Positions 30,901 through 42,739 are shown, counted from the stretch's first letter. The stretch: 64,000 bases of DNA from Jejubacter calystegiae (GCF_005671395.1 NZ_CP040428.1:1488001-1552000); one strand, 5' to 3'. Numbers and translations: made by a program. The notes: a model not told the origin generated them from the sequence alone.

Positions 30901-32190
30901 AACACCGAACTGCGTCTGATCGACGAATTCGGCCGTACCAAAGAGAGCTATAAAGTGCCTTACGGTGCAGTACTGGCGAAGGGCGATGGCGAACCGGTTA
31001 ACGCGGGCGAAACCGTGGCGAACTGGGATCCGCACACCATGCCGGTTATCACCGAGGTGGCTGGTTTCATCCGCTTCACCGACATGATCGACGGCCAGAC
31101 CGTAACGCGTCAGACCGACGAACTGACCGGCCTGTCCTCCATCGTGGTTCTGGATTCCGCAGAGCGTACGGCGGGTGGTAAAGATCTGCGTCCGGCACTG
31201 AAGATCGTTGACGCTAACGGCGACGACGTATTGATTCCGGGCACCGACATGCCGGCACAGTACTTCCTGCCGGGTAAAGCGATTGTTCAGCTCGACGATG
31301 GTGTACAGATCAGCGGCGGTGACACCCTGGCGCGTATTCCGCAGGAATCTGGCGGTACCAAGGATATCACCGGTGGTCTGCCGCGCGTTGCCGACCTGTT
31401 CGAAGCACGTCGTCCGAAAGAGCCGGCAATCCTGGCAGAAATCGGCGGTATTATCTCCTTCGGTAAAGAGACCAAAGGCAAGCGCCGTCTGGTTATCACG
31501 CCGGTAGACGGTAGCGATCCGTACGAAGAGATGATTCCGAAGTGGCGTCAGCTGAACGTGTTTGAAGGTGAGCGCGTAGAGCGTGGTGACGTGGTTTCTG
31601 ATGGTCCGGAAGCACCGCACGATATTCTGCGTCTGCGTGGCGTTCAGGCCGTGACTCGCTACATCGTTAACGAAGTGCAGGACGTATACCGTCTGCAGGG
31701 CGTTAAGATCAACGATAAGCACATCGAAGTTATCGTTCGTCAGATGCTGCGTAAAGCGACCATCATGAATGCGGGCAGCTCCGAGTTCCTGGAAGGTGAG
31801 CAGGTGGAATACTCCCGCGTCAAGATCGCCAACCGCGATCTGGAAGCCGAAGGCAAAATCAGCGCGACTTACATGCGCGATCTGCTGGGTATCACCAAAG
31901 CGTCTCTGGCGACTGAGTCCTTCATCTCCGCGGCATCGTTCCAGGAGACCACTCGCGTGCTGACCGAAGCAGCCGTTGCGGGCAAACGCGACGAACTGCG
32001 CGGTCTGAAAGAGAACGTTATCGTAGGTCGACTGATTCCGGCGGGTACTGGCTATGCCTACCACCAGGATCGTATGCGTCGTCGCGCGGCTGGCGAAACG
32101 CCGGTTGTGCCGCAGGTCAGCGCGGAAGAAGCTTCCGCCAGCCTGGCAGAACTGCTGAATGCAGGTCTGGGCGGCTCCGACAACGAGTAA
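27967..32190 (+). CDS. rpoC: DNA-directed RNA polymerase beta' subunit
   Basis: 1407 residues with a GTG start at 27967, the E. coli length and start codon. The catalytic Mg2+ loop [14 protein letters not shown] is present near residue 460. The N-terminal zinc ribbon ([20 protein letters not shown], about 70-88) and the second zinc site ([13 protein letters not shown], about 888-898) have all their cysteines. The bridge helix and trigger loop regions are intact. It lies 76 bp after rpoB and ends the rplJL-rpoBC operon at a strong terminator. Confidence 0.98.
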   Translation: MKDLLKFLKAQTKTEEFDAIKIALASPDMIRSWSFGEVKKPETINYRTFKPERDGLFCARIFGPVKDYECLCGKYKRLKHRGVICEKCGVEVTQTKVRRERMGHIELASPTAHIWFLKSLPSRIGLLLDMPLRDIERVLYFESYVVIEGGMTNLERSQILTEEQYLDALEEFGDEFDAKMGAEAIQALLKAMDLEQECETLREELNETNSETKRKKLTKRIKLLEAFVQSGNKPEWMILTVLPVLPPDLRPLVPLDGGRFATSDLNDLYRRVINRNNRLKRLLDLAAPDIIVRNEKRMLQEAVDALLDNGRRGRAITGSNKRPLKSLADMIKGKQGRFRQNLLGKRVDYSGRSVITVGPYLRLHQCGLPKKMALELFKPFIYGKLELRGLATTIKAAKKMVEREEAVVWDILDEVIREHPVLLNRAPTLHRLGIQAFEPVLIEGKAIQLHPLVCAAYNADFDGDQMAVHVPLTLEAQLEARALMMSTNNILSPANGEPIIVPSQDVVLGLYYMTRDKINAKGEGMVLTGPKEAERIYRAGLAELHARVKVRITEYEKDAQGEFVAKTSLIDTTVGRAILWMIVPKGLPFSIVNQALGKKAISRMLNTCYRILGLKPTVIFADQTMYTGFAYAARSGASVGIDDMVIPAKKAEIINEAEAEVAEIQEQFQSGLVTAGERYNKVIDIWAAANDRVSRAMMENLQTETVINRDGEEEQQVSFNSIYMMADSGARGSAAQIRQLAGMRGLMAKPDGSIIETPITANFREGLNVLQYFISTHGARKGLADTALKTANSGYLTRRLVDVAQDLVVTEDDCGTHEGILMTPVIEGGDVKEPLRDRVLGRVTAEDVLKPGTADILVPRNTLLNEQWCEVLEENSVDSVKVRSVVACDTDFGVCAHCYGRDLARGHIINKGEAIGVIAAQSIGEPGTQLTMRTFHIGGAASRAAAESSIQVKNKGSLKLVNAKTVVNSSEKLVITSRNTELRLIDEFGRTKESYKVPYGAVLAKGDGEPVNAGETVANWDPHTMPVITEVAGFIRFTDMIDGQTVTRQTDELTGLSSIVVLDSAERTAGGKDLRPALKIVDANGDDVLIPGTDMPAQYFLPGKAIVQLDDGVQISGGDTLARIPQESGGTKDITGGLPRVADLFEARRPKEPAILAEIGGIISFGKETKGKRRLVITPVDGSDPYEEMIPKWRQLNVFEGERVERGDVVSDGPEAPHDILRLRGVQAVTRYIVNEVQDVYRLQGVKINDKHIEVIVRQMLRKATIMNAGSSEFLEGEQVEYSRVKIANRDLEAEGKISATYMRDLLGITKASLATESFISAASFQETTRVLTEAAVAGKRDELRGLKENVIVGRLIPAGTGYAYHQDRMRRRAAGETPVVPQVSAEEASASLAELLNAGLGGSDNE

Positions 32191-32203
32191 GCCTCTGCGC
32201 TCT

Positions 32204-32233
32204 AAAAAACCCTGCTTCGGCAGGGTTTTTTTT
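32204..32233 (+). terminator. Terminator of the rpoBC operon
   Basis: AAAAAACCCTGC-TTCG-GCAGGGTTTTTTTT hairpin, 13 bp past the rpoC stop. Confidence 0.95.
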
Positions 32234-32320
32234 CGCCTCTGGTCGGCGGCTGTGATATAAAAGCGTTCCTTCATATTTGTATTCATTAAACCATCACTCC
32301 TGAAGGAACCAGCCACGACG

Positions 32321-32734
32321 ATGCAGAGACGTTCTTTTTACCGCGTTAATGTTCCACACAGTACCGCGGGCTTTTGCGCGCTGATCGTTCATAACGGCAA
32401 AAGAATTAACCTTGCCATACAGAATATTTCCGTTGGTGGAGTCTGCCTGTATGGCCGCGATCCGTTAATTGCCGCCCTGCAACGGCACCAGACAGTCAGG
32501 CAGGTGAGCTTCTCACTGGGAGACTACCTGCGATTCGAGACGGATATCTTTATCATCGATAAGACCGTCCGTCTGGAGCAGGGGAAAGGTGAGGTGACAA
32601 ATTTGCATATCCGTTTCGAAAATTTACCGCCCCGACAAGAGGTGGCACTCCAGCGTAGCATATACCAGCTTGAGATGAGTGTTCGCTATCCGGGAGTGGC
32701 GGAGAAACCCAGAGTCGTTATTCTGAAGAGGTAA
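32321..32734 (+). CDS. Single-domain PilZ protein, probable c-di-GMP receptor
   Basis: 137 residues that begin directly with the PilZ nucleotide-binding signature: the arginine motif RRSFYR at residues 3-8 (RxxxR) and NISVGG at 35-40 (the D/NxSxxG motif). Those are the two parts that hold intercalated c-di-GMP in YcgR and BcsA. There is no YcgR N-domain, membrane segment or signal peptide, so it is probably a small cytoplasmic adaptor whose target is unknown. It is preceded by the rpoC terminator and followed by a membrane diguanylate cyclase on the same strand, a natural maker/reader pair. E. coli has no such gene at the rpoC-thiH junction. The start ATG follows GAAGGAACC with suitable spacing. 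Confidence 0.8.
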   Translation: MQRRSFYRVNVPHSTAGFCALIVHNGKRINLAIQNISVGGVCLYGRDPLIAALQRHQTVRQVSFSLGDYLRFETDIFIIDKTVRLEQGKGEVTNLHIRFENLPPRQEVALQRSIYQLEMSVRYPGVAEKPRVVILKR

Positions 32735-33128
32735 ACCGATTCGCATTAAAAGGTTAGAGAGGAATTAGCCTGTTATTAATGATTCCCTAATTTTAAATTC
32801 AAGCCTATTCCTAAATAATGAGTCTGTCCGTTATCTTATTTTTCTGAATAACGTTTTTTGCCGCTGAATTGTAAAAAGATGCAATTAATTTCAATGGGTT
32901 GTCAGAGTTTTCCTGTAAATTACTGTTGGTCTGTATCGATAGATTTGCGTCTCCTTCTTGCCTGGCATCGCGCATTACATTAGTATTCATATTTTCCAAC
33001 GCGGTAACCACAAAACACTTAAGCCTCTCCCGGTCGTCTTAAATATTGTTTTTATTTATATTAATGCCTGGCAGACGTTTATATTTTACAAGATAATTCT
33101 GATTCAAGCGGGTAACCTGTTAATACTC
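32735..33128 (+). other. AT-rich spacer between the PilZ and diguanylate cyclase genes
   Basis: About 390 bp, visibly richer in A+T than the flanking housekeeping genes. No convincing gene, terminator or RNA was found. In-frame codons upstream of the cyclase ATG and a 66-codon frame on the minus strand exist but lack ribosome-binding sites. A promoter for the cyclase gene probably lies here. Confidence 0.5.
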
Positions 33129-34661
33129 ATGACAAAGACTCTCGGATTATCAAAGAAGATACACTACAGTCTTCTTTCTGCTTTTATGGCGATTATTGCC
33201 ACTGCCTTTTTTGTGATTGACAGTCAGAAAAAGACTATTCATAAATCATATATTAATATTAGTCGTAACTTTGTTAGTAATGTTGCGACACTGTATCTAA
33301 ATAATATGATTGATGTAGTGGAAGAGAAAATCATCTCGGCCAGTAGTAAATTCGGCGGTGATGATATCTTTAACAACGCTTTTTACCACGACAGTCACAG
33401 CGTACTGGCGCACATGATGTTTATCATGTCAAAGTCACCGGAGATTAACGCGGTTATCCTGGCGGATACTCGCGGCCACTATCTCCGGGTGCCGGAAAAA
33501 GGGAGTATCGTAAAGAAGACGCCCCAGCAGATTCAGCAACGTCCGTGGTTTATTGATGAGGCTAACTCGCAGCATCGGGTACAGTTTACTGAGCCCTATA
33601 AGGATCTTATTACCCAGGTCAGCACCGTAACTCTTTCCACGCCGGTGATTAACAGCCACGGTTTTTTCAATGGAGTACTGGCGTTTGATATCAACCTTGC
33701 CCAGCTCAATAAAAATATTGAACGCCTGCTTCCTCCGGTGGAAGGCAATGTGGTACTGCTTTCCGATACGGGAAAAGTGATTGCCGATGATATTGTGGAT
33801 GAAACGCCAGAGCGCCATGATTTCCAGACTATCCTGTCGGAGCTGAAAAAAAGCGGAGGGCTCTATTATGACGAGCATCAGGACCGCTGGTTCTTTTCGT
33901 ATCGTTTTGATGGCCCCAAATGGCTGCTGGTCTACTCCGTGGAGAATCGGGCTCTGAATGAACTGGTCTGGAGCGAGTCCCAGAAGGTCATTTATGGCTT
34001 CGTCATCTCACTGCTGATTCTTCTGTTCTTTGGTTTTTACCTAAAGAGCCACTGGGATAAGACGCTGATCAACATCATCGGCCACATTAAAACCGGCGCG
34101 CCGGATGGCTGGGGTAACCTTGAATCTCTGCTTTCTCAGGAGATTAACAATACCCGGGAGCGTGAAGCAGCGTTGACGGCGGAATCTGCGCATGATGCCC
34201 TGACCGGTGCGCTTAATCGCCGGTCTTTTGATAAAGACCTTCAGCAGCATATTGCGGAGAATCGGATGTTCTCGCTGGCACTGCTGGATATCGATAATTT
34301 CAAAACCATCAACGACAGCTTCGGACATCTGGTCGGGGATGTGGTACTGCGCGGAATGGTGGCGGAATGTAAGGCGATTCTGGCGCAGGAGAAGGGCACA
34401 ATCTACCGCTATGGCGGAGAGGAGTTTGCCATCATTTTCAGCGAAATACCGGAACAGCAGGCCTGGCAACTGCTTGAACAGTGCAGGCTTGGCGTCAGGA
34501 GTCGGGAATGGCGTGAAGATATTAGTGCGGTCACCTTTAGTGCCGGGCTGGGTCGCTGGAACGGCGAGGAAGCACAGGCGCTGATAGCGCAGGTTGATGC
34601 GCGTCTGTATCAGGCCAAGCATGCCGGTAAAGACCAGACTGTTGCTGGCAATGCCGCGTAG
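33129..34661 (+). CDS. Membrane-bound diguanylate cyclase with periplasmic sensor domain
   Basis: 510 residues from the ATG at 33129 (MTKTLGLSKKIHYS), chosen because it places the first membrane helix (13-30) at the N-terminus; an in-frame start 57 codons upstream adds unlikely sequence. Residues 31-285 form a periplasmic sensor domain of the Cache type (PxxQxRPWF, a hallmark of dCACHE sensors, around 132-141), closed by a second helix (287-304). A GGDEF domain follows, with the signature YGGEEF at 428-433 and the substrate segment DIDNFKTINDSFGH at 387-400, so it should make c-di-GMP. The inhibitory RxxD site, expected five residues before GGEEF, is absent. It lies next to a PilZ gene. The ligand is unknown. 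Confidence 0.85.
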   Translation: MTKTLGLSKKIHYSLLSAFMAIIATAFFVIDSQKKTIHKSYINISRNFVSNVATLYLNNMIDVVEEKIISASSKFGGDDIFNNAFYHDSHSVLAHMMFIMSKSPEINAVILADTRGHYLRVPEKGSIVKKTPQQIQQRPWFIDEANSQHRVQFTEPYKDLITQVSTVTLSTPVINSHGFFNGVLAFDINLAQLNKNIERLLPPVEGNVVLLSDTGKVIADDIVDETPERHDFQTILSELKKSGGLYYDEHQDRWFFSYRFDGPKWLLVYSVENRALNELVWSESQKVIYGFVISLLILLFFGFYLKSHWDKTLINIIGHIKTGAPDGWGNLESLLSQEINNTREREAALTAESAHDALTGALNRRSFDKDLQQHIAENRMFSLALLDIDNFKTINDSFGHLVGDVVLRGMVAECKAILAQEKGTIYRYGGEEFAIIFSEIPEQQAWQLLEQCRLGVRSREWREDISAVTFSAGLGRWNGEEAQALIAQVDARLYQAKHAGKDQTVAGNAA

Positions 34662-34662
34662 C

Positions 34663-35664
34663 CTACAGTTCGTTATCCTGAAAGAAGCGATCGAATCTGG
34701 CGGCGACCTGCTGTAGCAGTATGGCATCGTTACTCTGGTGTAACTGGCGGGTGCTGTCATCCCCGAGCCAGACGGCATCACAGGCTGGGTAATATCGGGT
34801 ACGCAACGCCGGAGGGATGGCGCTGAACAGCGCGCGGGTCGGCACCTGAAAGCCCGCGGCAATATGCAGGGCGGAAGAGTCTGCGCTGTAGAGATAGTCG
34901 GCGCCAGCAATGGCAGCGATAAATTTAGGGGTGCTGTCGCACTCTCTGGCGATGCAGCGATAAGCAGGGTGAGCAATACGGGTGAAGCCCAACACCGGCA
35001 GTTTAAAGCGCTGGTGGAGCCGCTCGACAATCTCAGGGTAATGGCGCCGGGGAATGGCGCGCAGCGGCGTGCTGGAGCCGGGGCTGAGCAGTACATAGCG
35101 TTGCCCGTCGCCCGGAAAATCCGGGAGCGACAGCTTGCGCAGCCAGCGGTTCTGTTTATCCTCAATGGGAATATTCGCCGCCGTCAGCCCCATATGGTTG
35201 TAGAAGAAGTCATGCATTTCCTGGGTGGCGAAATCGCGGCGAAACAGCTGGTTGCCCATATCGATGACAATCCCTCTGTCGGGTAGCCTGGCGGGCAGCC
35301 GGGCCAGTTCGCTGATAATGCCGACTTCATGCGCCATGCGATACAGGGCTTCAACGCTATCGCTGGCACAGGCGGGGCGCAGCACCCGAATCATCAGTTC
35401 CGGATAACGCCGTCTCAGGGTGTTGAGAATCTCAATGCCAATAACGGAATCCCCCAGCGCCACGCCCATACCGTTAATCACGGTCACCTGGTCGTGTTTT
35501 CCGATATCGAGGTGAAAAGGGCGCAGGGCGGCGTTATGAATTTCCGGACGAGCCAGACGGCTCAGGCAACCGTAGCGCTGGCCCTGTTCGATATCGTAAC
35601 TGGCGACCAGGGTCTGGCCGTCACTAAGCAGGCTGCCGGGGCTTGTCAACAGGTTATCGGTCAT
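34663..35664 (-). CDS. Glycosyltransferase family 9-like (heptosyltransferase-like) protein
   Basis: 333 residues with the layout of GT-B, ADP-heptose:LPS heptosyltransferase-like enzymes. An N-terminal half carries GMGVALGDSVIGIEILNTLR (65-84), the acceptor-side glycine loop of GT9. The C-terminal half has VLLSPGSSTPLRAIP (191-205) followed by the donor-site segment ADSSALHIAAGFQVPTRAL (261-279). No signal peptide or membrane helix is seen, so it would act at the cytoplasmic face on a lipid-linked sugar. The sugar and acceptor cannot be told. It is convergent with the cyclase gene (one base between their ends) and lies after the thi operon terminator. E. coli has a different gene between rpoC and thiH. 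Confidence 0.7.
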   Translation of the reverse strand: MTDNLLTSPGSLLSDGQTLVASYDIEQGQRYGCLSRLARPEIHNAALRPFHLDIGKHDQVTVINGMGVALGDSVIGIEILNTLRRRYPELMIRVLRPACASDSVEALYRMAHEVGIISELARLPARLPDRGIVIDMGNQLFRRDFATQEMHDFFYNHMGLTAANIPIEDKQNRWLRKLSLPDFPGDGQRYVLLSPGSSTPLRAIPRRHYPEIVERLHQRFKLPVLGFTRIAHPAYRCIARECDSTPKFIAAIAGADYLYSADSSALHIAAGFQVPTRALFSAIPPALRTRYYPACDAVWLGDDSTRQLHQSNDAILLQQVAARFDRFFQDNEL

Positions 35665-35720
35665 AGCGTATTACGGTGGGTCAATGGTGGTTTTATTATA
35701 GGTTCACCTCCCGGTGGGGT

Positions 35721-35748
35721 ACAAAAGTAGCGGCGCATGCGCCGCTAC
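35721..35748 (-). terminator. Terminator of the thiCEFSGH operon
   Basis: Perfect 22-bp palindrome (GTAGCGGCGC and its complement, 35727-35748), followed on the minus strand by TTTTGT. It lies just after thiH. Confidence 0.8.
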
Positions 35749-35757
35749 GGGAACGGA

Positions 35758-36885
35758 TTAGAGAGGCGTTCTTCCCAGCCAGCTATCCCAGTCTTTCCAG
35801 ACCGACTGTAACCCGGCTCGGGATAGCGCCTGCATGACCTGTTCGGGGCGACGCCCGTCGTGTGGAGCGAACTGCTCCAGTTCCGGATGATCGTCCGCAT
35901 AGCCCCCCGGCTGGGTTTTTGAGAAGGCGCTGACGTTATTGATGGCGATAGGCACCACCCTGTCGCGGAATTCGGGCGACTCCCGGGTGGAAAGGGAAAG
36001 TTCGACTTCCGGCGCCAGCAGTCGGAAAGCGCAGATCGCCTGCACCAGTTGGCGCTCGTCCATAATTGATGCGGGCTCAATGCCGCCTGCACAGGGGCGC
36101 AGGCGCGGGAAAGAGACCGAATAGCGGCTCTGCCAGTACTGGCGCTGTAGCCACAGCAGATGTTCCGCCACCATAAAACAGTCGATACGCCAGCTATCGG
36201 ACAGACCGCTCAGCGCCCCAAGGCCTATCTTATCGATTCCGGCGCGCCCCAGACGATCCGGCGTTTCCAGCCGCCAGAAGAAGTCCTGCTTGTTGCCGCG
36301 CAGGTGATGGCGGGCGTAGGTGGCCTCGTGGTAGGTCTCCTGATACACCATCACGCCGTCCAGTCCCAGGCCTTTTAGCTCGGCATACTCCTCCTGAGAA
36401 AGCGGCTGTACCTCCATCTGCAACGAACTGAACTGGCGGCGAATGGCAGGCAGATGACGACGGAAATAGTCCATTCCCACCTTACTTTGATGCTCGCCGG
36501 TGACCAGCAACAGGTGGCTGAAACCCAGTTTGCGAATCGCCTCGCATTCACGGGCTATCTCCTGTTCATCCAGAGTCTTACGCCTGATGCGGTTACTCAT
36601 GGAAAATCCGCAGTAGGTGCAGTCGTTGGCGCACAGGTTGGAAAGGTAGAGCGGTACATAGAATCCCACCGTGTTACCGAAACGCTGGCGCGTCAGGCGC
36701 TGGGCCTTCTGCGCCATGGGCTCCAGATAACCGGCGGCGGCTGGTGAAAGCAGCGCCATCATCTCGCGTGCGCCGGGACGGGGAGCATTCAGCGCGCGCT
36801 CGACGTCTGCGGCGGTCTGGCTGTTGATCTCCAGACGTAAGGCGTCCCAGTCCAGCTCACGCCAGCGGTCAGTAAAGGTCTTCAT
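35758..36885 (-). CDS. thiH: Tyrosine lyase / dehydroglycine synthase ThiH
   Basis: 375 residues, two fewer than E. coli. This radical SAM enzyme splits tyrosine to p-cresol and dehydroglycine, the glycine-imine donor for the thiazole ring of thiamine. The [4Fe-4S] signature [10 protein letters not shown] (CxxxCxxC) is intact. It acts with ThiG, ThiS and ThiF; use of ThiH rather than the oxidase ThiO is typical of enterobacteria. Its ATG overlaps the thiG stop by 4 bp. It is the last gene of the operon. Confidence 0.97.
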   Translation of the reverse strand: MKTFTDRWRELDWDALRLEINSQTAADVERALNAPRPGAREMMALLSPAAAGYLEPMAQKAQRLTRQRFGNTVGFYVPLYLSNLCANDCTYCGFSMSNRIRRKTLDEQEIARECEAIRKLGFSHLLLVTGEHQSKVGMDYFRRHLPAIRRQFSSLQMEVQPLSQEEYAELKGLGLDGVMVYQETYHEATYARHHLRGNKQDFFWRLETPDRLGRAGIDKIGLGALSGLSDSWRIDCFMVAEHLLWLQRQYWQSRYSVSFPRLRPCAGGIEPASIMDERQLVQAICAFRLLAPEVELSLSTRESPEFRDRVVPIAINNVSAFSKTQPGGYADDHPELEQFAPHDGRRPEQVMQALSRAGLQSVWKDWDSWLGRTPL

Positions 36886-37652
36886 GCGTCGGCCTCCAGA
36901 AACTGCGTCAGCGGGCTGGTGGCCACCGCCTGTGAATGGCGGGTTCCCTGGCCAGCCCGGGCTGCCATGGCACCGGCTTCCACCGCCAGCCGGAAAGCCT
37001 GAGCCATACGAACCGGATCGCTCGCTACGGCGATGGCGGTATTCACCAGTACGGCGTCGGCGCCTATCTCCAGTGCCTCGCTGGCGTGGCTTGGAGCGCC
37101 AATACCGGCATCCACCACGACCGGCACGCTGGCCTGGTCGATGATGATCTCCAGCAGAGGACGTGTCTGTAGCCCCTGATTGGACCCGATGGGCGCCCCC
37201 AGCGGCATAACGGCGGCGCAGCCTGCTTCCTCCAGCCGTTTACACAGTACCGGATCGGCGCCGCAGTAGGGCAGAACCACAAATCCTTCCTGCACCAGGC
37301 GCTCGGCGGCGCGCAGCGTTTCTATTGGGTCCGGCAGCAGCCAGCGGGCGTCGGGATGAATCTCCAGTTTAATCCAGTGGGTGCCCAGCGCTTCCCTGGC
37401 CAGGCGTGCGGCGAAGATCGCTTCATCGGCGGTTTTGGCGCCGGAGGTATTCGGCAGTAGCGAAACCCCCAACGCTCGCAGCGGTGCCAGAATGTCATCC
37501 TGACGGTTATTCAGATCCACCCGCTTCATGGCCATGGTGACCAGCTGGCTGCCCGATGCCTGGAGCGCATCGCTTATCAGCTGCGGCGAGGCGAATTTGC
37601 CCGTTCCGGTGAACAGGCGTGAGTTAAAGGTTTTATCGGCAATCTGTAGCAT
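36882..37652 (-). CDS. thiG: Thiazole synthase ThiG
   Basis: 256 residues from the ATG at 37652 ([16 protein letters not shown]), the E. coli length; an earlier in-frame start would add five residues. ThiG is a TIM-barrel enzyme that condenses deoxyxylulose-5-phosphate, ThiS thiocarboxylate and dehydroglycine to the thiazole phosphate. The lysine that forms the imine lies in [14 protein letters not shown], and the phosphate-binding segments GCADPVL-like (PYCGADPVL) and [11 protein letters not shown] are present. It starts immediately after thiS and overlaps thiH by 4 bp. Confidence 0.96.
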   Translation of the reverse strand: MLQIADKTFNSRLFTGTGKFASPQLISDALQASGSQLVTMAMKRVDLNNRQDDILAPLRALGVSLLPNTSGAKTADEAIFAARLAREALGTHWIKLEIHPDARWLLPDPIETLRAAERLVQEGFVVLPYCGADPVLCKRLEEAGCAAVMPLGAPIGSNQGLQTRPLLEIIIDQASVPVVVDAGIGAPSHASEALEIGADAVLVNTAIAVASDPVRMAQAFRLAVEAGAMAARAGQGTRHSQAVATSPLTQFLEADA

Positions 37653-37653
37653 A

Positions 37654-37854
37654 TTAACCTCCGGCAATGGCCTGGAACAGCAGGAGGCTATCGCCTTCCT
37701 GCAGGCGGTGGTGCTGCCACTGTTCGCGCGGAATGATGGTCTGATTAACGGCCAGCGCGGCGCCCGGCTGGTGCAGGTTCATGCTTTCCAGCAGCGTTGC
37801 CACGGTCGCGTCATCGTCGCAGGTGACGGGTTCGTCATTAAACTGAATGCGCAC
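37654..37854 (-). CDS. thiS: Sulfur carrier protein ThiS
   Basis: 66 residues from a GTG at 37854 ([13 protein letters not shown]), the E. coli length; a longer frame extending to 37926 reads into thiF and is not supported. ThiS has a ubiquitin-like fold and ends in the obligatory GG (LFQAIAGG), which ThiF adenylates and which then carries sulfur as a thiocarboxylate. Its start lies 17 bp inside the end of thiF, and its stop is one base before the thiG start, so the three genes are tightly coupled. Confidence 0.93.
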   Translation of the reverse strand: MRIQFNDEPVTCDDDATVATLLESMNLHQPGAALAVNQTIIPREQWQHHRLQEGDSLLLFQAIAGG

Positions 37855-38593
37855 TGACACCTCCGCAAACCGGGCAGCTCTGGCTCTGCTGACGTGCCAG
37901 GGTACGCCACTGTAGAGAGCGGGCATCGAACAGGTGCAGACAGTCGTCGCGTACCGGCAGGTCGCACAGCAGCTTGATGGCCTCCAGCGCCTGAAGTCCG
38001 CCCATAATGCCGACCACCGGCCCCAGCACGCCCGCGGTACGGCAGTTGCGCTGTGGTTCGCTATCGTCGGGCCACAGGCAGCGGTAGCAGCCGTGTAGCC
38101 AGGGGGGCGTCAGCACCATCATCTGGCCGCCGAAGGCCACGGCGCTGGCGCTGACCAACGGCTTAGCGAGCGCTACGCAGGCCGCATTAATGGCCTGACG
38201 GCTGACCATGTTGTCGGTGCAATCCAGCACCAGATCGACTTCGCCGACGGCCTGATGCAGGGCATCGCCTTCCAGCCGTTTATCCAGCGTGACCAGGTGA
38301 ATATTCGGGTTGATTCCGTGCAGGCGCCGCCGTGCGGCCTGGGTTTTAGGCTGGTCGATATCCGCATTACTGAACAGAATCTGGCGTTGCAGATTGCTGA
38401 TGTGCACGCAGTCGTCATCGGCCAGCCACAGAGAACCGACACCTGCACCGGCCAGCCAAAGCGCCGCCGGTGAGCCGAGCCCGCCGAGCCCGACGATCAA
38501 AACCCGGGCATTCAGCAGTTTTTGCTGACCTTCCGGGCCGATGTCCTCCAGCAAAAGCTGGCGGCTGTAGCGCATAAAATCCGTATCATTCAT
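37838..38593 (-). CDS. thiF: ThiS adenylyltransferase ThiF
   Basis: 251 residues from the ATG at 38593 ([15 protein letters not shown]), exactly the E. coli length. The same frame stays open for about 130 more codons upstream, but these are an out-of-frame reading of thiE. ThiF belongs to the E1/MoeB family: the nucleotide loop [17 protein letters not shown] and [10 protein letters not shown] are present. Two CxxC zinc pairs (CYRC, CPVC) are also present. It adenylates the ThiS C-terminus. Its first codons overlap thiE by 8 bp, and its end overlaps thiS by 17 bp. Confidence 0.96.
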   Translation of the reverse strand: MNDTDFMRYSRQLLLEDIGPEGQQKLLNARVLIVGLGGLGSPAALWLAGAGVGSLWLADDDCVHISNLQRQILFSNADIDQPKTQAARRRLHGINPNIHLVTLDKRLEGDALHQAVGEVDLVLDCTDNMVSRQAINAACVALAKPLVSASAVAFGGQMMVLTPPWLHGCYRCLWPDDSEPQRNCRTAGVLGPVVGIMGGLQALEAIKLLCDLPVRDDCLHLFDARSLQWRTLARQQSQSCPVCGGVSAHSV

Positions 38594-39220
38594 CACCCGC
38601 TCCTGCCAGCTGGAGTAGCTGCGCCGTTGCGGCCTGCCAGTCCGGGGCCTGAGTGATGGCGCTGACCACAGCGATACTGCCGACACCTGTCGCCAGCACC
38701 GCCGGCGCCCGGGCGATGCTGATGCCGCCGATAGCGACCGTGGGGGTATCCCCCAGGCGTGCGATATGCGTAGCCAGTTGCTCCAGCCCCTGGGGGGCCG
38801 ATGGCATCTGCTTGGTTTGGGTAGGAAAGACATGGCCCAGCGCAATGTACGAAGGACGTACCGCCAGCGCGACATCGATTTCCATATCGTCATGGGTAGA
38901 GACGCCCAGCCGTAGCCCGGCGGCGCGGATCGCATCGAGATCGGTCTGCTCCAGATCCTCCTGACCAAGATGAACGCCGTACGCGCCATGCTTTATCGCC
39001 AGCCGCCAGTAATCGTTGATAAACAGCCGGGCGTTGTAGCGCTGTCCCAGGGCGATGGCGGCAATAATATCTGCCTCCACCTCGTCATCCTGTTTATCTT
39101 TAATGCGTAGCTGGATGGTACGCACACCCGCCTCCAGCAGGCGTGCGATCCAGTCAACGCTGTCCACTACCGGGTAGAGACCCAGGCGGAAGGGGACGGT
39201 GGGGAAATCGGGCTGGTACA

Positions 39221-39221
<1 letters not shown>
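38586..39221 (-). CDS. thiE: Thiamine-phosphate synthase ThiE
   Basis: 211 residues from the ATG at 39221 ([16 protein letters not shown]), the E. coli length. It joins the pyrimidine (HMP-PP) and thiazole phosphate (THZ-P) to thiamine phosphate. The TIM-barrel signatures [28 protein letters not shown] and [12 protein letters not shown] are present, together with the phosphate loop AIGGIS. The thiC stop and the thiE start share one base (TAATG). Confidence 0.97.
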
Positions 39222-41342
<2,121 letters not shown>

Positions 41343-41371
41343 ATGTAAACTACGCGTTAATGAATGGGAAC

Positions 41372-41872
41372 TCAAGCCGGTCGGGCAAAATGTCCGCAAT
41401 CGTTAGCACTGTCCAGGCTGTCGCCCAGCGCCAGAACGATCAGACTATCCTCCAGCGTGAAACGAGACGCCATAGATTCTCCAAGCTTTGACAGCACCTG
41501 GTGGAACTCCAGACAGTTATCATGATCGATGGCGATCTCCAGATGTGAATCGTAATAATCCATGATCTGTTGAGTATTCGCTTCCAGCTGTGTCCAGAGC
41601 TGCCCGGCGGAGGTGCGGGGCTCTCCCTCTTCCATTTCGCGGATAATGCGTTCATAAATATTGAAATGGCCGCAGGAGAGATAATCCACCAGACGCTGGC
41701 AGAAATCGTCCAGCGCCATCTCGTCCAGTGCAGAGAGCGATCCTTTGCCAGGTTTGATCCCAACCAGGTTGTAATAAGCCACTAACAGCTGTTTGCGATC
41801 CTGCAGTAAACGATCGATCAACTCATTACAACCACCAACGCGCTCTGCCAGTCTTTCCAGTTGGTTTAGCAT
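41372..41872 (-). CDS. rsd: Regulator of sigma D (anti-sigma-70 factor Rsd)
   Basis: 166 residues, somewhat longer than E. coli Rsd (158), with the extra residues near the C-terminus. Rsd is a cytoplasmic helical protein of the Rsd/AlgQ family that binds sigma-70 region 4 in stationary phase. Diagnostic segments are LLVAYYNLVGIKPGK, ALDDFCQRLVDYLSCGHFNIYERI and LEANTQQIMDYYDSHLE. It stands alone between nudC (divergent) and thiC, as in E. coli. Confidence 0.94.
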   Translation of the reverse strand: MLNQLERLAERVGGCNELIDRLLQDRKQLLVAYYNLVGIKPGKGSLSALDEMALDDFCQRLVDYLSCGHFNIYERIIREMEEGEPRTSAGQLWTQLEANTQQIMDYYDSHLEIAIDHDNCLEFHQVLSKLGESMASRFTLEDSLIVLALGDSLDSANDCGHFARPA

Positions 41873-41971
41873 GATTGACTCCGTGAGTTATATGATTAAA
41901 ACGCTAAGTAACCTGGAATGTAAAAACAATGTTAAAAGAGTGCCAGTGAAGCCGAGGTCGTGCAAGAGATT

Positions 41972-42739
41972 ATGGAACATACAGTAGAAAAATTAGACTA
42001 TGGTTGGTGGTTCGTCAGCCATCAACAGAAATTATGGTTGCCGCAGGGGGAACTTCCGCACGGTCACGCACAGCAGTTTGGGCTGGTGGGTTGCGCTGCG
42101 CTGCAGATTGGTAGCTGGCAGGGAGAGCCCGCCTGGCTGGTGGTGCAGGAGCGTTCGCGTGATATGGGATCGGTGCGTCAGTTGATCGATGAGGATCCTG
42201 CACTGTTTCAACTGGCCGGACGTGCCGTACAGCTGGCAGAATTTTATCGTTCCCACCGTTTTTGTGGTTACTGCGGGCACAGCATGCATCCCAGTAAAAC
42301 GGAGTGGGCAATGCTGTGTAACAACTGCCGGGAGCGTTATTATCCGCAGATCGCCCCTTGCATTATTGTGGCGATTCGCGATCGCGACAAGATCCTGTTG
42401 GCCCAACATAATCGTCACCGAAATGGCCTTTATACCGTACTGGCGGGGTTTGTTGAGGTAGGGGAAACTCTGGAGCAGGCGGTGGCGCGGGAAGTCATGG
42501 AAGAGAGCGGCATTCAGATTAAAAACCTGCGTTATATCTCCTCTCAACCCTGGCCATTTCCTCAGTCGCTGATGACGGCCTTTATGGCGGATTACGATAG
42601 TGGGGAATTGGTTGTCGATCGCAGCGAGCTGCTCGATGCTGGCTGGTATCGTTACGACCAGTTGCCGCTATTGCCGCCTCCGGGGACAGTGGCCCGACGT
42701 TTGATCGAGGATACGGTCGCTTTATGTCGGGGGGGATAG
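41972..42739 (+). CDS. nudC: NAD-capped RNA hydrolase / NADH pyrophosphatase NudC
   Basis: 255 residues from the ATG at 41972 ([13 protein letters not shown]), which lines up with the E. coli N-terminus; a GTG four codons upstream is an alternative. NudC removes the NAD cap from RNA and splits NADH. The zinc cysteines are at 98, 101, 116 and 119 (CGYCG, CNNC). The Nudix box runs from [11 protein letters not shown] to REVMEESG (about 159-181). The NADH-specific SQPWPFPQS motif follows, so all functional parts are intact. It is divergent from rsd. In E. coli hemE follows directly; here two bactofilin genes intervene. Confidence 0.95.
   Translation: MEHTVEKLDYGWWFVSHQQKLWLPQGELPHGHAQQFGLVGCAALQIGSWQGEPAWLVVQERSRDMGSVRQLIDEDPALFQLAGRAVQLAEFYRSHRFCGYCGHSMHPSKTEWAMLCNNCRERYYPQIAPCIIVAIRDRDKILLAQHNRHRNGLYTVLAGFVEVGETLEQAVAREVMEESGIQIKNLRYISSQPWPFPQSLMTAFMADYDSGELVVDRSELLDAGWYRYDQLPLLPPPGTVARRLIEDTVALCRGG

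Noticed and set aside
28594..32316. A minus-strand open frame of about 1240 codons opposite rpoC
   Set aside because: Same cause as opposite rpoB; no ribosome-binding site, domain or plausible composition.
32811..33011. 66-codon minus-strand frame in the AT-rich spacer before the cyclase gene
   Set aside because: Starts with GTG, has no ribosome-binding site and no recognisable similarity; cannot be supported as a gene.
32958..33128. 57-codon upstream extension of the diguanylate cyclase
   Set aside because: The extension is in AT-rich spacer, lacks a ribosome-binding site and would put extra hydrophobic sequence ahead of the natural first membrane helix.
38594..38989. Apparent N-terminal extension of ThiF by about 130 residues
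   Set aside because: The extra stretch is thiE read in another frame; starting at 38593 gives exactly the 251-residue ThiF.
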